Source: Pseudoalteromonas nigrifaciens (GTDB taxonomy: Bacteria > Pseudomonadota > Gammaproteobacteria > Enterobacterales > Alteromonadaceae). Taken from it: a stretch of DNA of 64,000 nucleotides. The position numbers were made by a program, and so were the translations under genes. Shown here piece by piece: positions 46,565-56,722 of the stretch. The notes beneath the pieces are model-generated. The model made no database searches and had not been told where the DNA came from. It was given only the letters and a program-made list of their open reading frames with translations. The stretch covers positions 2,170,001-2,234,000 of the forward strand of contig NZ_CP011036.1 in NCBI RefSeq assembly GCF_002221505.1, in the 5' to 3' direction. How positions within the stretch are numbered: the first letter of the stretch is position 1; every line of letters starts with the position of its first letter.

Positions 46565-48583
46565 TCATTCAAGCTTTAAACGCTCATATAAACCAGATGC
46601 CCTAGACACACTTTTATTCATTGCCAGTAACAATACTTTTTTATCTGCCACCAGCTCAAAGGTATTTTTAGCACGCGTTATGCCGGTATACACTAACTGC
46701 CTATTTATCCCCATGCGGGCTTGTTTTAGCGGCGGCAATACCATGGCGGTGTAGCTAAACTCTGATCCTTGTGATTTATGTATAGTCATTACATATACTT
46801 TGTCGTGCGCAGGTAAGCGTGCTGCCGAAAACGCCCGTTGATTCCCCTGCTCGTCTATAAATAGTGCTTTAAGCTGGCCGCTTTCATCGGGCATTAAAAT
46901 ACCAATGTCGCCATTAAACAACTTAAGCTGATAATCGTTTTGGCTTACCATTATTGGCATACCGGTATAATGGCGCTGATTCGGGCTTAGGGTAATAAGT
47001 CCTTGTTGTTGTAAAACGCGCTCAATACGCTGATTTAAACTATTAACTCCGTAATCACCTTCACGCACCGCGGCCAGTAACTGATAACTTGCAAAGGCTT
47101 TATGCACCTCTGCAACGCTTGCACCTTGAGCAATTAAACTAAGGTAATGTGTGTATTTACTTGCAGCGCTTTTAACCAATTTTTCGATAGGTTTAGCTAT
47201 AAAGTCGTAATCTAAAATCACATCCTTAAAACGCCCCTCAACACTTTCTTGCTCAACGTAATTTAAAACACCTGTGTTATTGGTATTTACCGCTAACGCA
47301 AGTTGACCAATACCACTTTGTGCATCAAAGCGGTAGCTGTGTTGTAAAAATGCAATGCAATCGGCAAGTTTAAACGCGCTATTACTTTGCGCTATTAATT
47401 TAGCTTCGCCGTTAAAGCATAAGTTATTTAGCTCATCACATCGTGCAGGTGAATAACCAGGTGTTTGCCCCAGTACTAACCCTTGGCATAAGTCGCTCAT
47501 TACGCTGCCGGTGTCTACCGAGGCCAGCTGATCTTTATCACCTAAGAGTATTAACCGTGCATGTGCAGGTAATGCCTCAATTAGTTTTGCCATCAGCGAT
47601 AAGTCGACCATTGAGGCTTCATCTATAATCAACACATCTAAATGCAGTGGATTCGCTTTATTGTGCCTAAATTTATTGGTAAAGGGTTTTACCCCTAATA
47701 ATCGGTGAATAGTTTGTGCACTTTCGGGGATTAACGTTTTAATATCAGCGGGTATATTAGTGAGCTTATCTTTAGCGCCTAAAATTGATTCGCTTAAACG
47801 CGCTGCAGCTTTACCTGTAGGTGCCACCAGCTTAATACTCAGCGGTGCGGTTTTGTAAAGCGACTGTAAAATGGCGAGTAATTTAGTCACAGTGGTCGTT
47901 TTACCAGTACCTGGGCCGCCAGTAATAACGCTAAAACCTTTGGTGGCTGCAATAGCACAGGCTACTTTTTGCCAATCGGTGGTAATGTTTACATCGGGTG
48001 TAAAATACTCATTAAGTAGCGCAGCTAATAACTCATTATTTATATTAAGTTTACGCTCGCTCATTGTTAGTAAACGGCTCGCTAATGTTTGCTCGTATCC
48101 GGCAAGGCGCGCAAAATAAAGGCGTTGATTAAACAGTTGCAGTGGTTTGTTGTCTCCAACGCTTGTATGGTTTTGTAAATAGCTAAGCACCTGCTCATAA
48201 TTAAACCCTTCACTAAACGGGCTTAGCTTATCTGGCACGCTCCCTTGTGCTTTACTAACGTCGCTGCGGCGTAAATTAAAAGGGTTACTCCAATCAACCT
48301 CGCTTAAGGTTAAACAACTATGCTGGCTTTGCTGCGATAAACACAGTAATAGCACCAGATAAAACATCTCATTGTGCGCCTTTTCACTATCGCTGTTACT
48401 TTTACTGAGCATTTCAGCTAACTTTACATCCACAATGCGAATGCGGTTTTCGCTAAGTAAATAGGTAAGTAAAGGCACTGCTGTGCTTAAAGTAGGGTTT
48501 TGCTCATTTAGCTCAAGCTCCTGATCTAACTCTTGATCAAACTCTTGATCAAAAAGGCCCGGTTGATTATTTAGTTCACTCAT
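46565..48583 (-). CDS. recD: Exodeoxyribonuclease V subunit RecD
   Basis: The fast 5'-3' helicase of RecBCD. 672 residues. Walker A GGPGTGKT is at 222-229, DEASMVD follows (Walker B), then GDKDQLASV and the C-terminal motif HKSQGSEF with RQLVYTGITRAKN (motif VI). The N-terminal 25 residues are a low-complexity Asp/Glu/Gln-rich stretch made of short repeats (FDQEFDQELDQEL) not typical of the family. It overlaps recB by four bases (ATGA). Confidence 0.95.
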   Translation of the reverse strand: MSELNNQPGLFDQEFDQELDQELELNEQNPTLSTAVPLLTYLLSENRIRIVDVKLAEMLSKSNSDSEKAHNEMFYLVLLLCLSQQSQHSCLTLSEVDWSNPFNLRRSDVSKAQGSVPDKLSPFSEGFNYEQVLSYLQNHTSVGDNKPLQLFNQRLYFARLAGYEQTLASRLLTMSERKLNINNELLAALLNEYFTPDVNITTDWQKVACAIAATKGFSVITGGPGTGKTTTVTKLLAILQSLYKTAPLSIKLVAPTGKAAARLSESILGAKDKLTNIPADIKTLIPESAQTIHRLLGVKPFTNKFRHNKANPLHLDVLIIDEASMVDLSLMAKLIEALPAHARLILLGDKDQLASVDTGSVMSDLCQGLVLGQTPGYSPARCDELNNLCFNGEAKLIAQSNSAFKLADCIAFLQHSYRFDAQSGIGQLALAVNTNNTGVLNYVEQESVEGRFKDVILDYDFIAKPIEKLVKSAASKYTHYLSLIAQGASVAEVHKAFASYQLLAAVREGDYGVNSLNQRIERVLQQQGLITLSPNQRHYTGMPIMVSQNDYQLKLFNGDIGILMPDESGQLKALFIDEQGNQRAFSAARLPAHDKVYVMTIHKSQGSEFSYTAMVLPPLKQARMGINRQLVYTGITRAKNTFELVADKKVLLLAMNKSVSRASGLYERLKLE

Positions 48584-51500
48584 AACATGGCTCCTTGGCT
48601 AAACAAACCATCTAAAATAGTCACTTGCTCAGTGGTGAGCTTTTTAAAGTACACACCTTGCCCAGCTGGCATGCCGCGTAAAAAGGTGTAATACACGCCG
48701 CCTAAATGAGTTTCAACTGAGTAATCAGCTATACGCTGTTTTAGCAAACGATGCAGCGCTACGGTGTAAATTAAATACTGTAAATGGTACTGGTGGCTAC
48801 TCATGGCTTGCTCAAGCATATCGTGCTCGTAATCAGCAGCGTTACTACCTAAGTAATTAGATTTATAATCTAAAATATAATATTTACCTTGGTGGCAAAA
48901 TATTAAATCGATAAAACCTTTTAACAGCCCTTTTACGTGGCTAAATTCGAGCTTACTGTGCTCAAAACCAAAATGTTTTATAAGAATTTCATTAAGCTGC
49001 GGCGCACTTAAACTTTTAAGCGGTAAGTTAAACTCCATTTCTACTAGGCAATCGCTTGGCGCTAGTTGGCTTAAGCTCAGGCCATTACTATTAACTAAAG
49101 AGCTGTTACCTGAGATATTATTACCTGAGGTACTATTACCTGAGGCATCAGCATTAACATTGCTATCGCCATTAAGCGGGCAAGCAAGAACGTCTAATAT
49201 CCACTGCTGAGTAACATCTTGCCAGTGTTCACTAATATGGTACTTCTCTAGGCTGCGTTTAATAACGTCTGCTAAATTGTGCTCTTTATTAACTGGGTGC
49301 TCTATTGGGCTAGTAAAATCTATTTGCTCAAAAATTTCGTGTAAACAACTCCCCGGTTTTGCCCCTTTAGGAAAGCTATACGCAGAAGGTGCTTCGTCTT
49401 CTTGTACGGCAAATTCATCTTTTTCATGATCCTCATCACTGCGCCCAGGCGCTAGGTGGTCGATATGCTTTTTAAAGCTCAGCGCACTAAAGCTAGTTGC
49501 TCGCCAATTACGCTCAATATTGGCTGTTACATTATTTATACTCAATGTTTGCTGAGCATCAACGTTATTATTAAAGCTTAAAGTACCTTGAGCTAATAAA
49601 TCCTCTGAGGTGAATTGCTGATAATCCATACCTGTATGCTCGCTGCAAAAATCGGCTAAATGGTTACGCCAAATTTGACTGCTCGTAATTTCAAGCCCTG
49701 CAAATAACACATGCCCCAGGGCGCTGCTTTGTATTACCAAACGGCTACTTTGCCCCTGGCCAATGTTATACATACCAATAGCACAAAAGTGTACCGCGCG
49801 AGTGAGTGCTACATACAGTAAGCGTAAATCTTCGGCAAGGCGCTCTTGCTCTGCTTTTTGCAGTGCGTCATCCCCTTTACTTAAATCGTAAATTAGTGTG
49901 CCATTATTATGATACAGCGCTTCTTTTGTTTCACGATAGCCACTAGCAAAGGGCATAAATACCAGCGGATACTCAAGCCCTTTTGAGGCGTGCATAGTCA
50001 CTATTTTAACTAAATTAGCGTCACTCTCTAGGCGTACTTGCACTGTTTCGCCATCTTGCTGGCTTACCTTTTGTGCAAACCAGCGCAGTAAACGCAGTGT
50101 GCCCTCAAGCTCAATTTGTTTTTGCTGTAGTATTTCTCCAAGGTGCCTAAAGTCGGTAAGCCAGCGCTCAACGTTGTAGCCTAAGCCTTGCCATTTAGCA
50201 CTAAGTTGATTGTGGCTCATTAAGCGCTCAAGCATTGCCATAACGCCTTGCTTGTTCCAAATATGGTTAAGTTGCGCAAAAAAGTTTAAGTGCTCTTGCC
50301 ATTGTGCCTCGTCATCTGCCAGTGCATATATTTCGTTATAGCTTAAACAAAATAACGGCCCTGCTAACACCCCACGTAATAGCGACTCATCATACTGGCC
50401 ATGCAACGCAGTTAAAAAATTAAGTAAGTGATGGCTAAGCTCTTGGCTAAACACACTCTCGCGCGATAAATACACGCTGGCAATTTTAGCGTTGCTTAAG
50501 GCCTTTTTCATTATTTGCGCTTCAACACGGTCGCGCACTAATATACAAATATCTGCAGCGCTTACTGGCTGTTCACCAATACAGGCTCGCCCTTGCTCGG
50601 CCTGCGTTAGTAAAGTAACTATTTTATTGGCAAAAAAGGTGGCTAAGTGCTGCTGCCCAATGGCTTTGCCTGTCGGCTTGTTTTTTTCATCTGCGGCGGT
50701 GTCGCTAAATACACAAAATTCAAACGCAGTGGCTGCTTGTCCGTCAATCAAAAACGACTCGTCAGCTTTTTTACCTTTAGCTGCTACTGCATTAAACGGT
50801 ATGGCATCGTTATAAATAAAACTGTTAGCGTGCTTACCAAATAAGCTGTTTACGCTGCTTACTACATCGCTGCTAGAGCGAAAGTTAGTACCTAGCGTAA
50901 ATTGCTGCTGTTTTTGCACCGCTTCTTTGGCACCAATATAGGTAAAAATGTCTGCGCCCCTAAAACCATAAATAGCCTGTTTAGGATCGCCAATCATCGC
51001 CAGTGTAGTGTGCTCTTGCTGGTAAATTTTACTAAAAATACCGTACTGAATCGGATCGGTATCTTGAAACTCATCTATCATAGCCACCGGAAACAACTGG
51101 GCAATTTTTTGCGCCAGTACATTGCCTTGCTCGTTATTTAATGCACTGTGTAAATTGCTAAGTAAATCATCTGGGGTGATCACGCTTTGCTCTTGCTTGC
51201 GCTTTATTACGGCTGCTTTTACCCACTTTGCCGCATGCTGCACTACAGCAATTGCTAGCCCTTGGTTTATGGTGTTATTAAGTGCTGCCAGTTGGTCAAA
51301 TTCAGTTAATAGCGGATGTGTAAATAGCGGCTGATTTTTTTTATAGTTACTTATATCGCTTAAGTTTTCACTGCTCCATACCTCAAACGAATACTTGCTA
51401 GTACCAAATTCAAAAAACAAATCGCCGCCTAAACAAAAGGCTTCAAGTGCTGCAAGGCTGCCTTTGCGCCCTGGCGTTTTAGAACCACTTAAGCCCGAGC

Positions 51501-52236
51501 CTTTAATCGCAGCTATAAACTCTTGCTCTAATACCGCTTTTTTAAATGCAGGTACACGGATTATATACTCGTCACGCGCTTGCCATACATCATCTAAGTT
51601 TACTTGCGGGGTTATTTGCGCATTCGCTTTATTTAAAATACTCGACACTTTGCCAAATAAAGCTTCTGGCGCGGCAAACACGCCTAAAATAGCATCGGTT
51701 TTTTCTTTATTGAGTGGATATACAAAGGCGCGCCAAAAATCTTTAATGGTTTCGAGCAATATGTCGCGCTCATCCAAAATAAACTCTAAGTTAAACGCCA
51801 CACCCGACTCAAACGCGTGTTGTTTTAGCATGCGCTGACAAAAGCCATGAATGGTAAAAATAGCCGCTTCGTCCATCGATTTAGCCGCTGCATCGAGTAA
51901 ATCAAAGGCGCGGTGTTTATCATCAACGGCAGCTATAACTCCTGCTATAAGTTCATCTTTTGGGTCTTGCCCAAGAAGTGCATCGCGCGCGGTGATGATA
52001 CGATTACGCACGCGGTCTTTAATTTCTTGCGTGGCAGCATCGGTAAAAGTTACCACCAGTATTTGCTCAACGCTTAGCGGCTTATTTAATAGCGAGTTTG
52101 CATCATCGGCTATTTGCATTCCCAATAAGTAACGTAAATATAGACCAGTAATTGTATACGTTTTACCCGTACCGGCACTGGCTTCAATTAAGCTTTGCCC
52201 TGTTAGTGGCATAGTAAGTGGATTAAGCGCTTGCAT
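48580..52236 (-). CDS. recB: Exodeoxyribonuclease V subunit RecB
   Basis: The 3'-5' helicase and nuclease subunit of RecBCD, for double-strand break repair and phage DNA degradation. 1218 residues from the ATG at 52236; AAGGAG seven bases upstream decides it over an upstream ATG at 52260. Walker A ASAGTGKT is at 19-26, DEFQDTDP in the helicase core, TMHASKGLEYPLV in motif V and TRAVHF in motif VI. The C-terminal nuclease has GFIDLIF and YILDYKSN with its Asp and Lys. A Ser/Asn/Gly-rich insert (about residues 1030-1050) comes from 15-bp repeats. Confidence 0.96.
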   Translation of the reverse strand: MQALNPLTMPLTGQSLIEASAGTGKTYTITGLYLRYLLGMQIADDANSLLNKPLSVEQILVVTFTDAATQEIKDRVRNRIITARDALLGQDPKDELIAGVIAAVDDKHRAFDLLDAAAKSMDEAAIFTIHGFCQRMLKQHAFESGVAFNLEFILDERDILLETIKDFWRAFVYPLNKEKTDAILGVFAAPEALFGKVSSILNKANAQITPQVNLDDVWQARDEYIIRVPAFKKAVLEQEFIAAIKGSGLSGSKTPGRKGSLAALEAFCLGGDLFFEFGTSKYSFEVWSSENLSDISNYKKNQPLFTHPLLTEFDQLAALNNTINQGLAIAVVQHAAKWVKAAVIKRKQEQSVITPDDLLSNLHSALNNEQGNVLAQKIAQLFPVAMIDEFQDTDPIQYGIFSKIYQQEHTTLAMIGDPKQAIYGFRGADIFTYIGAKEAVQKQQQFTLGTNFRSSSDVVSSVNSLFGKHANSFIYNDAIPFNAVAAKGKKADESFLIDGQAATAFEFCVFSDTAADEKNKPTGKAIGQQHLATFFANKIVTLLTQAEQGRACIGEQPVSAADICILVRDRVEAQIMKKALSNAKIASVYLSRESVFSQELSHHLLNFLTALHGQYDESLLRGVLAGPLFCLSYNEIYALADDEAQWQEHLNFFAQLNHIWNKQGVMAMLERLMSHNQLSAKWQGLGYNVERWLTDFRHLGEILQQKQIELEGTLRLLRWFAQKVSQQDGETVQVRLESDANLVKIVTMHASKGLEYPLVFMPFASGYRETKEALYHNNGTLIYDLSKGDDALQKAEQERLAEDLRLLYVALTRAVHFCAIGMYNIGQGQSSRLVIQSSALGHVLFAGLEITSSQIWRNHLADFCSEHTGMDYQQFTSEDLLAQGTLSFNNNVDAQQTLSINNVTANIERNWRATSFSALSFKKHIDHLAPGRSDEDHEKDEFAVQEDEAPSAYSFPKGAKPGSCLHEIFEQIDFTSPIEHPVNKEHNLADVIKRSLEKYHISEHWQDVTQQWILDVLACPLNGDSNVNADASGNSTSGNNISGNSSLVNSNGLSLSQLAPSDCLVEMEFNLPLKSLSAPQLNEILIKHFGFEHSKLEFSHVKGLLKGFIDLIFCHQGKYYILDYKSNYLGSNAADYEHDMLEQAMSSHQYHLQYLIYTVALHRLLKQRIADYSVETHLGGVYYTFLRGMPAGQGVYFKKLTTEQVTILDGLFSQGAML
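49105..49149 (-). repeat. Three 15-bp tandem repeats inside recB
   Basis: The unit (ATTACCTGAGGTACT on the plus strand) is present three times with few changes and encodes a Ser-Gly-Asn-rich linker (SGNSTSGNNISGNSS). It lies in the connector ahead of the nuclease domain, so length changes in steps of five residues would be tolerated. Confidence 0.85.
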
Positions 52237-55200
52237 GGTCACTCTCCTTAGCGTGTGCAAATAACGGTGCGAGTAATTTATCGCTCCACTGTATAAACTC
52301 GTCTTGGCAGTCGTTAAGCGATTGTACCGTTAAGCGAATATAGGGGTTTTCGCCCTCGCCTCGCCCTATGTATTGCGGGCTAAATTTACTCATGGCTTTT
52401 GCTATATCGCCACCGTTTTTTACGTACTCGTAGCCACTTACCGGAAAAAACGCCACGGGCTCGTTGCGCAGTGCTTTGTATAACTCAAACCAATCAAGTA
52501 ACAATGCATCGGCATCGGTTTTACTTATTGGCGCAAAGGTAACTTGTTTATCAAGCCCAAGTATTAGCGTTTCTACTTGTTGCTCCATACTTTGCGCTAC
52601 TAGGTGATAAATAAAGCCTTTAATTAAATCTTTCGCTTTTATACTAGCGCTGCGATAAAACACTTGTTTTTGCAAATAAATATGGTTTAACCAGCCTTCT
52701 ATTTTAGTGTTTTCTAGTTCGAGGGCTACCTTTATAGGGTCGCTTTTGCCCCCTTTAATTTGCTCTTTCACTTGCCCTGCCAATGCGTCTACTCGGTGCT
52801 GCATGCTCTCAAATATTAAGCTACCTACGTTGGCTTGTGGTAGTTCGCCGCGTTGCAATATTTGTTCTGTACTAAGTGGCAGCTCGTTAATGTTGGCTTC
52901 GAGTATTTCATCAAGGTAAAAATAGCGGCGCAATGCGTCTAGGCTAAAGGGCTCTTCGTCTTTTACTACTTCGTTAAATTGCGGTAATCGCAATCCTAAA
53001 CTTTGTTGATAAAAACTCTCTTGGGCGTTGCAAACACTGCGAATAAACACATCGAGCTCTAACTGCTCAGGCGGTGTTGCATTAAGCGCGCTCACGACTT
53101 GTGGGGTTATTGACTCACTTGGCAGCCAAATTGGATTATAGCTGTGGTTGCTCAGCACAGTGTTTGCTTGCTCATTGGCTAAATAATAATGGCTATTAAA
53201 GGGCTGTAAATGCTGTTGGCTAATTAAACACTCTGGCAGTGTTTTTTCGCTGTCGTCGCTTAATGCAAAGCTACGCCCAATATATTCTAGCAGCTCGCTC
53301 ACAAGGGTTGATGGCATGCGCGGCTGGTTGTCAAAACACGAGCGACCAATGTAACTCATGTATAAGTTATCGCGGGCACTGAGTAGCGCCTCTAAAAATA
53401 AGTAACGATCATCTAATTTACGTGATCGGTCACCTTTTTGTTTTTTAGAATAAGGCACTAAGTCAAAACCAATCGGCTGTACGTTACGCGGGTAGTCGGC
53501 ATCATTCAAACCCAGCATACACACCACTTTAAATGGCACGGCGCGCATTGGCATTAGGGTACAAAAGTTAACTTGCCCCACTAAAAACCGCTGCCCTACG
53601 CCTTTTTCTTGAATGCCTTGTTTAATTAAGTAACTAACAATACGCTGCGATACCGCTTTGCTGTAGTCGCCATTATTATGATGCTTTTGTAACTCTTCGA
53701 GCACGTTTTGCAGCACCAATAAATCCCAGCTGTCGTCGCTTTCGCTCTCGTAAATTGCACTAAGCAACTCGCTTAAAACATGCGCTTTGTTGGTAAGCGT
53801 ATCGTCGGGCGTTAATTGCTCTTTAAAGCTTTGTAGCACATCAATAAAATGCACTAGCTTATTAAGCGTATCAAGCGCCATGCCTTCTACTTCATCGGCG
53901 CTATAAATGCCGTTAAACGGGCATTGCTCGTCGCGCATCGCAATACCTAGTAATAAACGGTTAAGCCCGTGTTGCCAGGTATTTAAATCGATAGCGGGTA
54001 AATCAAAGCTGCTTTTATGATCGGCATTTATACCCCATTTAACGCCAACACGTTCCAGCCAATATTGAATTTGCTCGTACTCGTGTGCCTCCAGGCCAAA
54101 TTTTTCGGCTATTTGTGTCACTTGTAATAAATCGAGAATATCCGACACACCAAAGCGCGAAAACGGTAAATTAGCTAAACTCGCAAACGAGCTAAGCACA
54201 GGTTTTTCTTGCTCTATGGCTAAATCGGCAAGTGCGTAAGGAATAAAGCGACTACCTTGTGCACCACCAAAAACGGCTTCAATGTACGGGCTGTAAGTGC
54301 CTACATCGGGCATCATTACTATTATGTCTTTGGGGGTAAGCGCAGGGTTTTGATTAAATAAATTAAGTAAGTAGTCATGCAGACGCTCAACTTCTCGAAG
54401 CGGTGTATGGCAATCGCTTAGCGTAATGCTGGTGTCGGTTGCACTTATAGGCAATTTACCTTCGTCGTTTATAAACCACTCTTTGTTATCGGTCAGTGAC
54501 TCACCTTTAAACGCCAACTGATAAATTTCACTTTGTATTTGCCCAAGTAAGGTGTCGTCAAACACATCAATAAAACCATCAATCCAACGGGCGTCTAGCT
54601 GTACTAGCTGCTCAAAGTAGTCGCGACCTAATTTACCCCACGAGGATAACAGTGGGTTGCCTATAAAGTAGTATTCTTCATCGGGATTAGTTTGCTTTTT
54701 TTCCTGCGCTTCCACCAGCGGCATTTTGGCGTATTTTGCACTTATTTTAGCGGCGGTTTTTTCATCAATAATATCGCCCCAATAATGCTCACTGGGATTA
54801 AAAAAGAATAAAAATACCTCGGTTTTTTCACTCAGCGCTGTAAATACTTCAAGCTGCGAGCTGGCAATGGCCGATATACCAAATAAACTAATGCGTTGTG
54901 GTAATAAGCTGTTGTCCATTGTCTCAAGCGCTGCCAGCAGTTGTCCTTGCATATTCGCGCGATGAAACTGACTTTGCCCAAGCTCTAGGCTTAACTGTAC
55001 AATGCGTCGCCATAAATCAGGTTGCCACGGGGCTATGGTTACATCAACATCATCAAGTTCATCTGTACCGCTATCCCATGTGGCAATCCAATGCGGGCGG
55101 TACATTAAATATTGGTCGTACACGTCGGCTATTTTTTCACACAAGGCAAAGGTTTTTTGGCCGTCAATATCGCCCTCTAAATAGGTTTTTAGCGGTAAAT

Positions 55201-55522
55201 ACAGTGGCTCATTAACACAGCTTGGTAAAATAGCAAACAGTTTCCATGCAAGGTTGGGTTTATTAAACGCCGACTCTTTAGGTACATTTGGTAAAAGTTG
55301 CTGATACAACTGCCAAATAAAGCTCGAAGGCAGCGGAAAATCCACCTGCGCCGCTACACCTAAGTTTTCGCTCAAACCAATTTTTAGCCACTGCGACATA
55401 CCCGGTGACTGCACCAGTACCACTTCTTTGTCGAATGGGCTTGCTAATGGGTTGGTTTTTAATAACTGATGAAACTGCGCTTGCAGTGCTTCCATACGGT
55501 TTGATTGAATAATATTGAGCAT
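52223..55522 (-). CDS. recC: Exodeoxyribonuclease V subunit RecC
   Basis: Helicase-like scaffold of RecBCD that reads the Chi sequence. 1099 residues, near the family length. The N-terminal QSPGMSQWLKIGLSENLGVA, the central DIIVMMPDVGTYSPYIEAVFG (broken by conservative changes) and LGLNDADYPRNVQPIGFDLV are RecC hallmarks. The stop lies inside recB (14-base overlap), so recC-recB-recD form one coupled operon. Confidence 0.95.
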   Translation of the reverse strand: MLNIIQSNRMEALQAQFHQLLKTNPLASPFDKEVVLVQSPGMSQWLKIGLSENLGVAAQVDFPLPSSFIWQLYQQLLPNVPKESAFNKPNLAWKLFAILPSCVNEPLYLPLKTYLEGDIDGQKTFALCEKIADVYDQYLMYRPHWIATWDSGTDELDDVDVTIAPWQPDLWRRIVQLSLELGQSQFHRANMQGQLLAALETMDNSLLPQRISLFGISAIASSQLEVFTALSEKTEVFLFFFNPSEHYWGDIIDEKTAAKISAKYAKMPLVEAQEKKQTNPDEEYYFIGNPLLSSWGKLGRDYFEQLVQLDARWIDGFIDVFDDTLLGQIQSEIYQLAFKGESLTDNKEWFINDEGKLPISATDTSITLSDCHTPLREVERLHDYLLNLFNQNPALTPKDIIVMMPDVGTYSPYIEAVFGGAQGSRFIPYALADLAIEQEKPVLSSFASLANLPFSRFGVSDILDLLQVTQIAEKFGLEAHEYEQIQYWLERVGVKWGINADHKSSFDLPAIDLNTWQHGLNRLLLGIAMRDEQCPFNGIYSADEVEGMALDTLNKLVHFIDVLQSFKEQLTPDDTLTNKAHVLSELLSAIYESESDDSWDLLVLQNVLEELQKHHNNGDYSKAVSQRIVSYLIKQGIQEKGVGQRFLVGQVNFCTLMPMRAVPFKVVCMLGLNDADYPRNVQPIGFDLVPYSKKQKGDRSRKLDDRYLFLEALLSARDNLYMSYIGRSCFDNQPRMPSTLVSELLEYIGRSFALSDDSEKTLPECLISQQHLQPFNSHYYLANEQANTVLSNHSYNPIWLPSESITPQVVSALNATPPEQLELDVFIRSVCNAQESFYQQSLGLRLPQFNEVVKDEEPFSLDALRRYFYLDEILEANINELPLSTEQILQRGELPQANVGSLIFESMQHRVDALAGQVKEQIKGGKSDPIKVALELENTKIEGWLNHIYLQKQVFYRSASIKAKDLIKGFIYHLVAQSMEQQVETLILGLDKQVTFAPISKTDADALLLDWFELYKALRNEPVAFFPVSGYEYVKNGGDIAKAMSKFSPQYIGRGEGENPYIRLTVQSLNDCQDEFIQWSDKLLAPLFAHAKESDHASA

Positions 55523-55631
55523 ACTTACCTGTCCTTGCTTGAGATAAAACGAGTGTAAGATATTTTCAATTACAGGGGTAGCGATTAGCGCAAATTGGCT
55601 TTAATAAATCAGCGGGTTAGTTAAATTTTAT

Positions 55632-55662
55632 ACGCACTGTAGTGATGCTATTTACTGTGCGT
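55632..55662 (-). terminator. Hairpin after the phoD-like gene
   Basis: The arms ACGCACTGTA and TACTGTGCGT pair in nine of ten positions with an 11-base loop. On the minus strand it lies 17 bases after the phoD-like stop and is followed by ATAAAATTT. It probably ends the receptor-phosphatase unit. Confidence 0.5.
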
Positions 55663-55678
55663 TTTATAAGGGCGATAA

Positions 55679-56722
55679 TTAATAAGGGCTAATGCTTGAG
55701 AGTTTAAACTGACTTTGCATTATTGCTTTACCATCAATATCTTTGAGCTGTAATGAAATTGACGGGTCGGCTTGTTGCCAGTCTATGCTTAAATCGCCGT
55801 AATTAACCTGGTGGGTAAAATCCCCTATTCGGTGTGTGTTAGGGCTTACATTTTTCCATTTTTCGGTTAGGCCAGAACTGGTCATTTCTATTAGTGGGTA
55901 GTCAAGGTTGTGCTTATACTGTGAAATTTCGCCCCAGTGGGTATCGCCGCTAATAATAACTACGCCGTTTACTTTATGCTTTTTGATCAGTGTAAATAAA
56001 CGCTTTCGATCGTCGGGGAAATTAGCCCACGACTCCCACCCTGTAAAATCGGGAAGTAGCTGTAAGCTTGAGGCAATTAGCTTTATAGCCGCGGGCTTTT
56101 TAAGCTCTTGTTCAAGCCATTGCCACTGCGCCTCACCAAGCATTGATGCGCCTTTAACATGACTTGGGCTATACGGGCCTTGATTATTTAGTTTGCGCTT
56201 AGTGTCGTACTCCAACTTACTTACTGCGTTTAACGCATCTCGGTTCCAGCGCAAATCTGGCATAATCACCTGCACAGTTTGCTCACCTTCACCATACGTA
56301 TACGAGGTATAAATACCATCAGGGCGAGTGCGTCGTGGTGAGTTTGCAGGTTCTTGCCAAAAATCGAGCATAATTTGCCGCGACTCTTCTTTATGCGGAT
56401 ACTCTTTACCTGCATCGTTTTGGCCATAATCGTGGTCATCCCACATAGCTATAATAGGCGTTTGCGCTTTTAGTGTTTTAAAACCGGGCTTTGCTCCTAA
56501 GCGCTGGTATTTATTAGCAAGTACGCTCATATTATTGGTGTCGCCATAAATATTGTCACCTAAAAATATAAATAAATCGCTCTGCTCTTTGTTTATAGCA
56601 TCGAATATAGGAATGCTTTTATCTTGATGCCCGCACGAGCCAAATAATATTTTAGAGGGAGCACTCAAAGCACTAAAGCTTACAAGTAAGTTGGTTAATA
56701 CTACCGCGGTTATTATTTTCAT
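55679..56722 (-). CDS. PhoD-like alkaline phosphatase/phosphodiesterase
   Basis: Exported metallophosphoesterase. 347 residues with a signal peptide ending SALSA. Metal-binding motifs of the PhoD family are FGSCGHQD, FLGDNIYGD (about 53-61), WDDHDYGQND and ISGDTHWGE. It is short for classical PhoD (about 520) and belongs to the PhoD-like branch without the N-terminal extension. It overlaps the preceding phosphatase gene by four bases, so both are coupled. Confidence 0.85.
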   Translation of the reverse strand: MKIITAVVLTNLLVSFSALSAPSKILFGSCGHQDKSIPIFDAINKEQSDLFIFLGDNIYGDTNNMSVLANKYQRLGAKPGFKTLKAQTPIIAMWDDHDYGQNDAGKEYPHKEESRQIMLDFWQEPANSPRRTRPDGIYTSYTYGEGEQTVQVIMPDLRWNRDALNAVSKLEYDTKRKLNNQGPYSPSHVKGASMLGEAQWQWLEQELKKPAAIKLIASSLQLLPDFTGWESWANFPDDRKRLFTLIKKHKVNGVVIISGDTHWGEISQYKHNLDYPLIEMTSSGLTEKWKNVSPNTHRIGDFTHQVNYGDLSIDWQQADPSISLQLKDIDGKAIMQSQFKLSSISPY

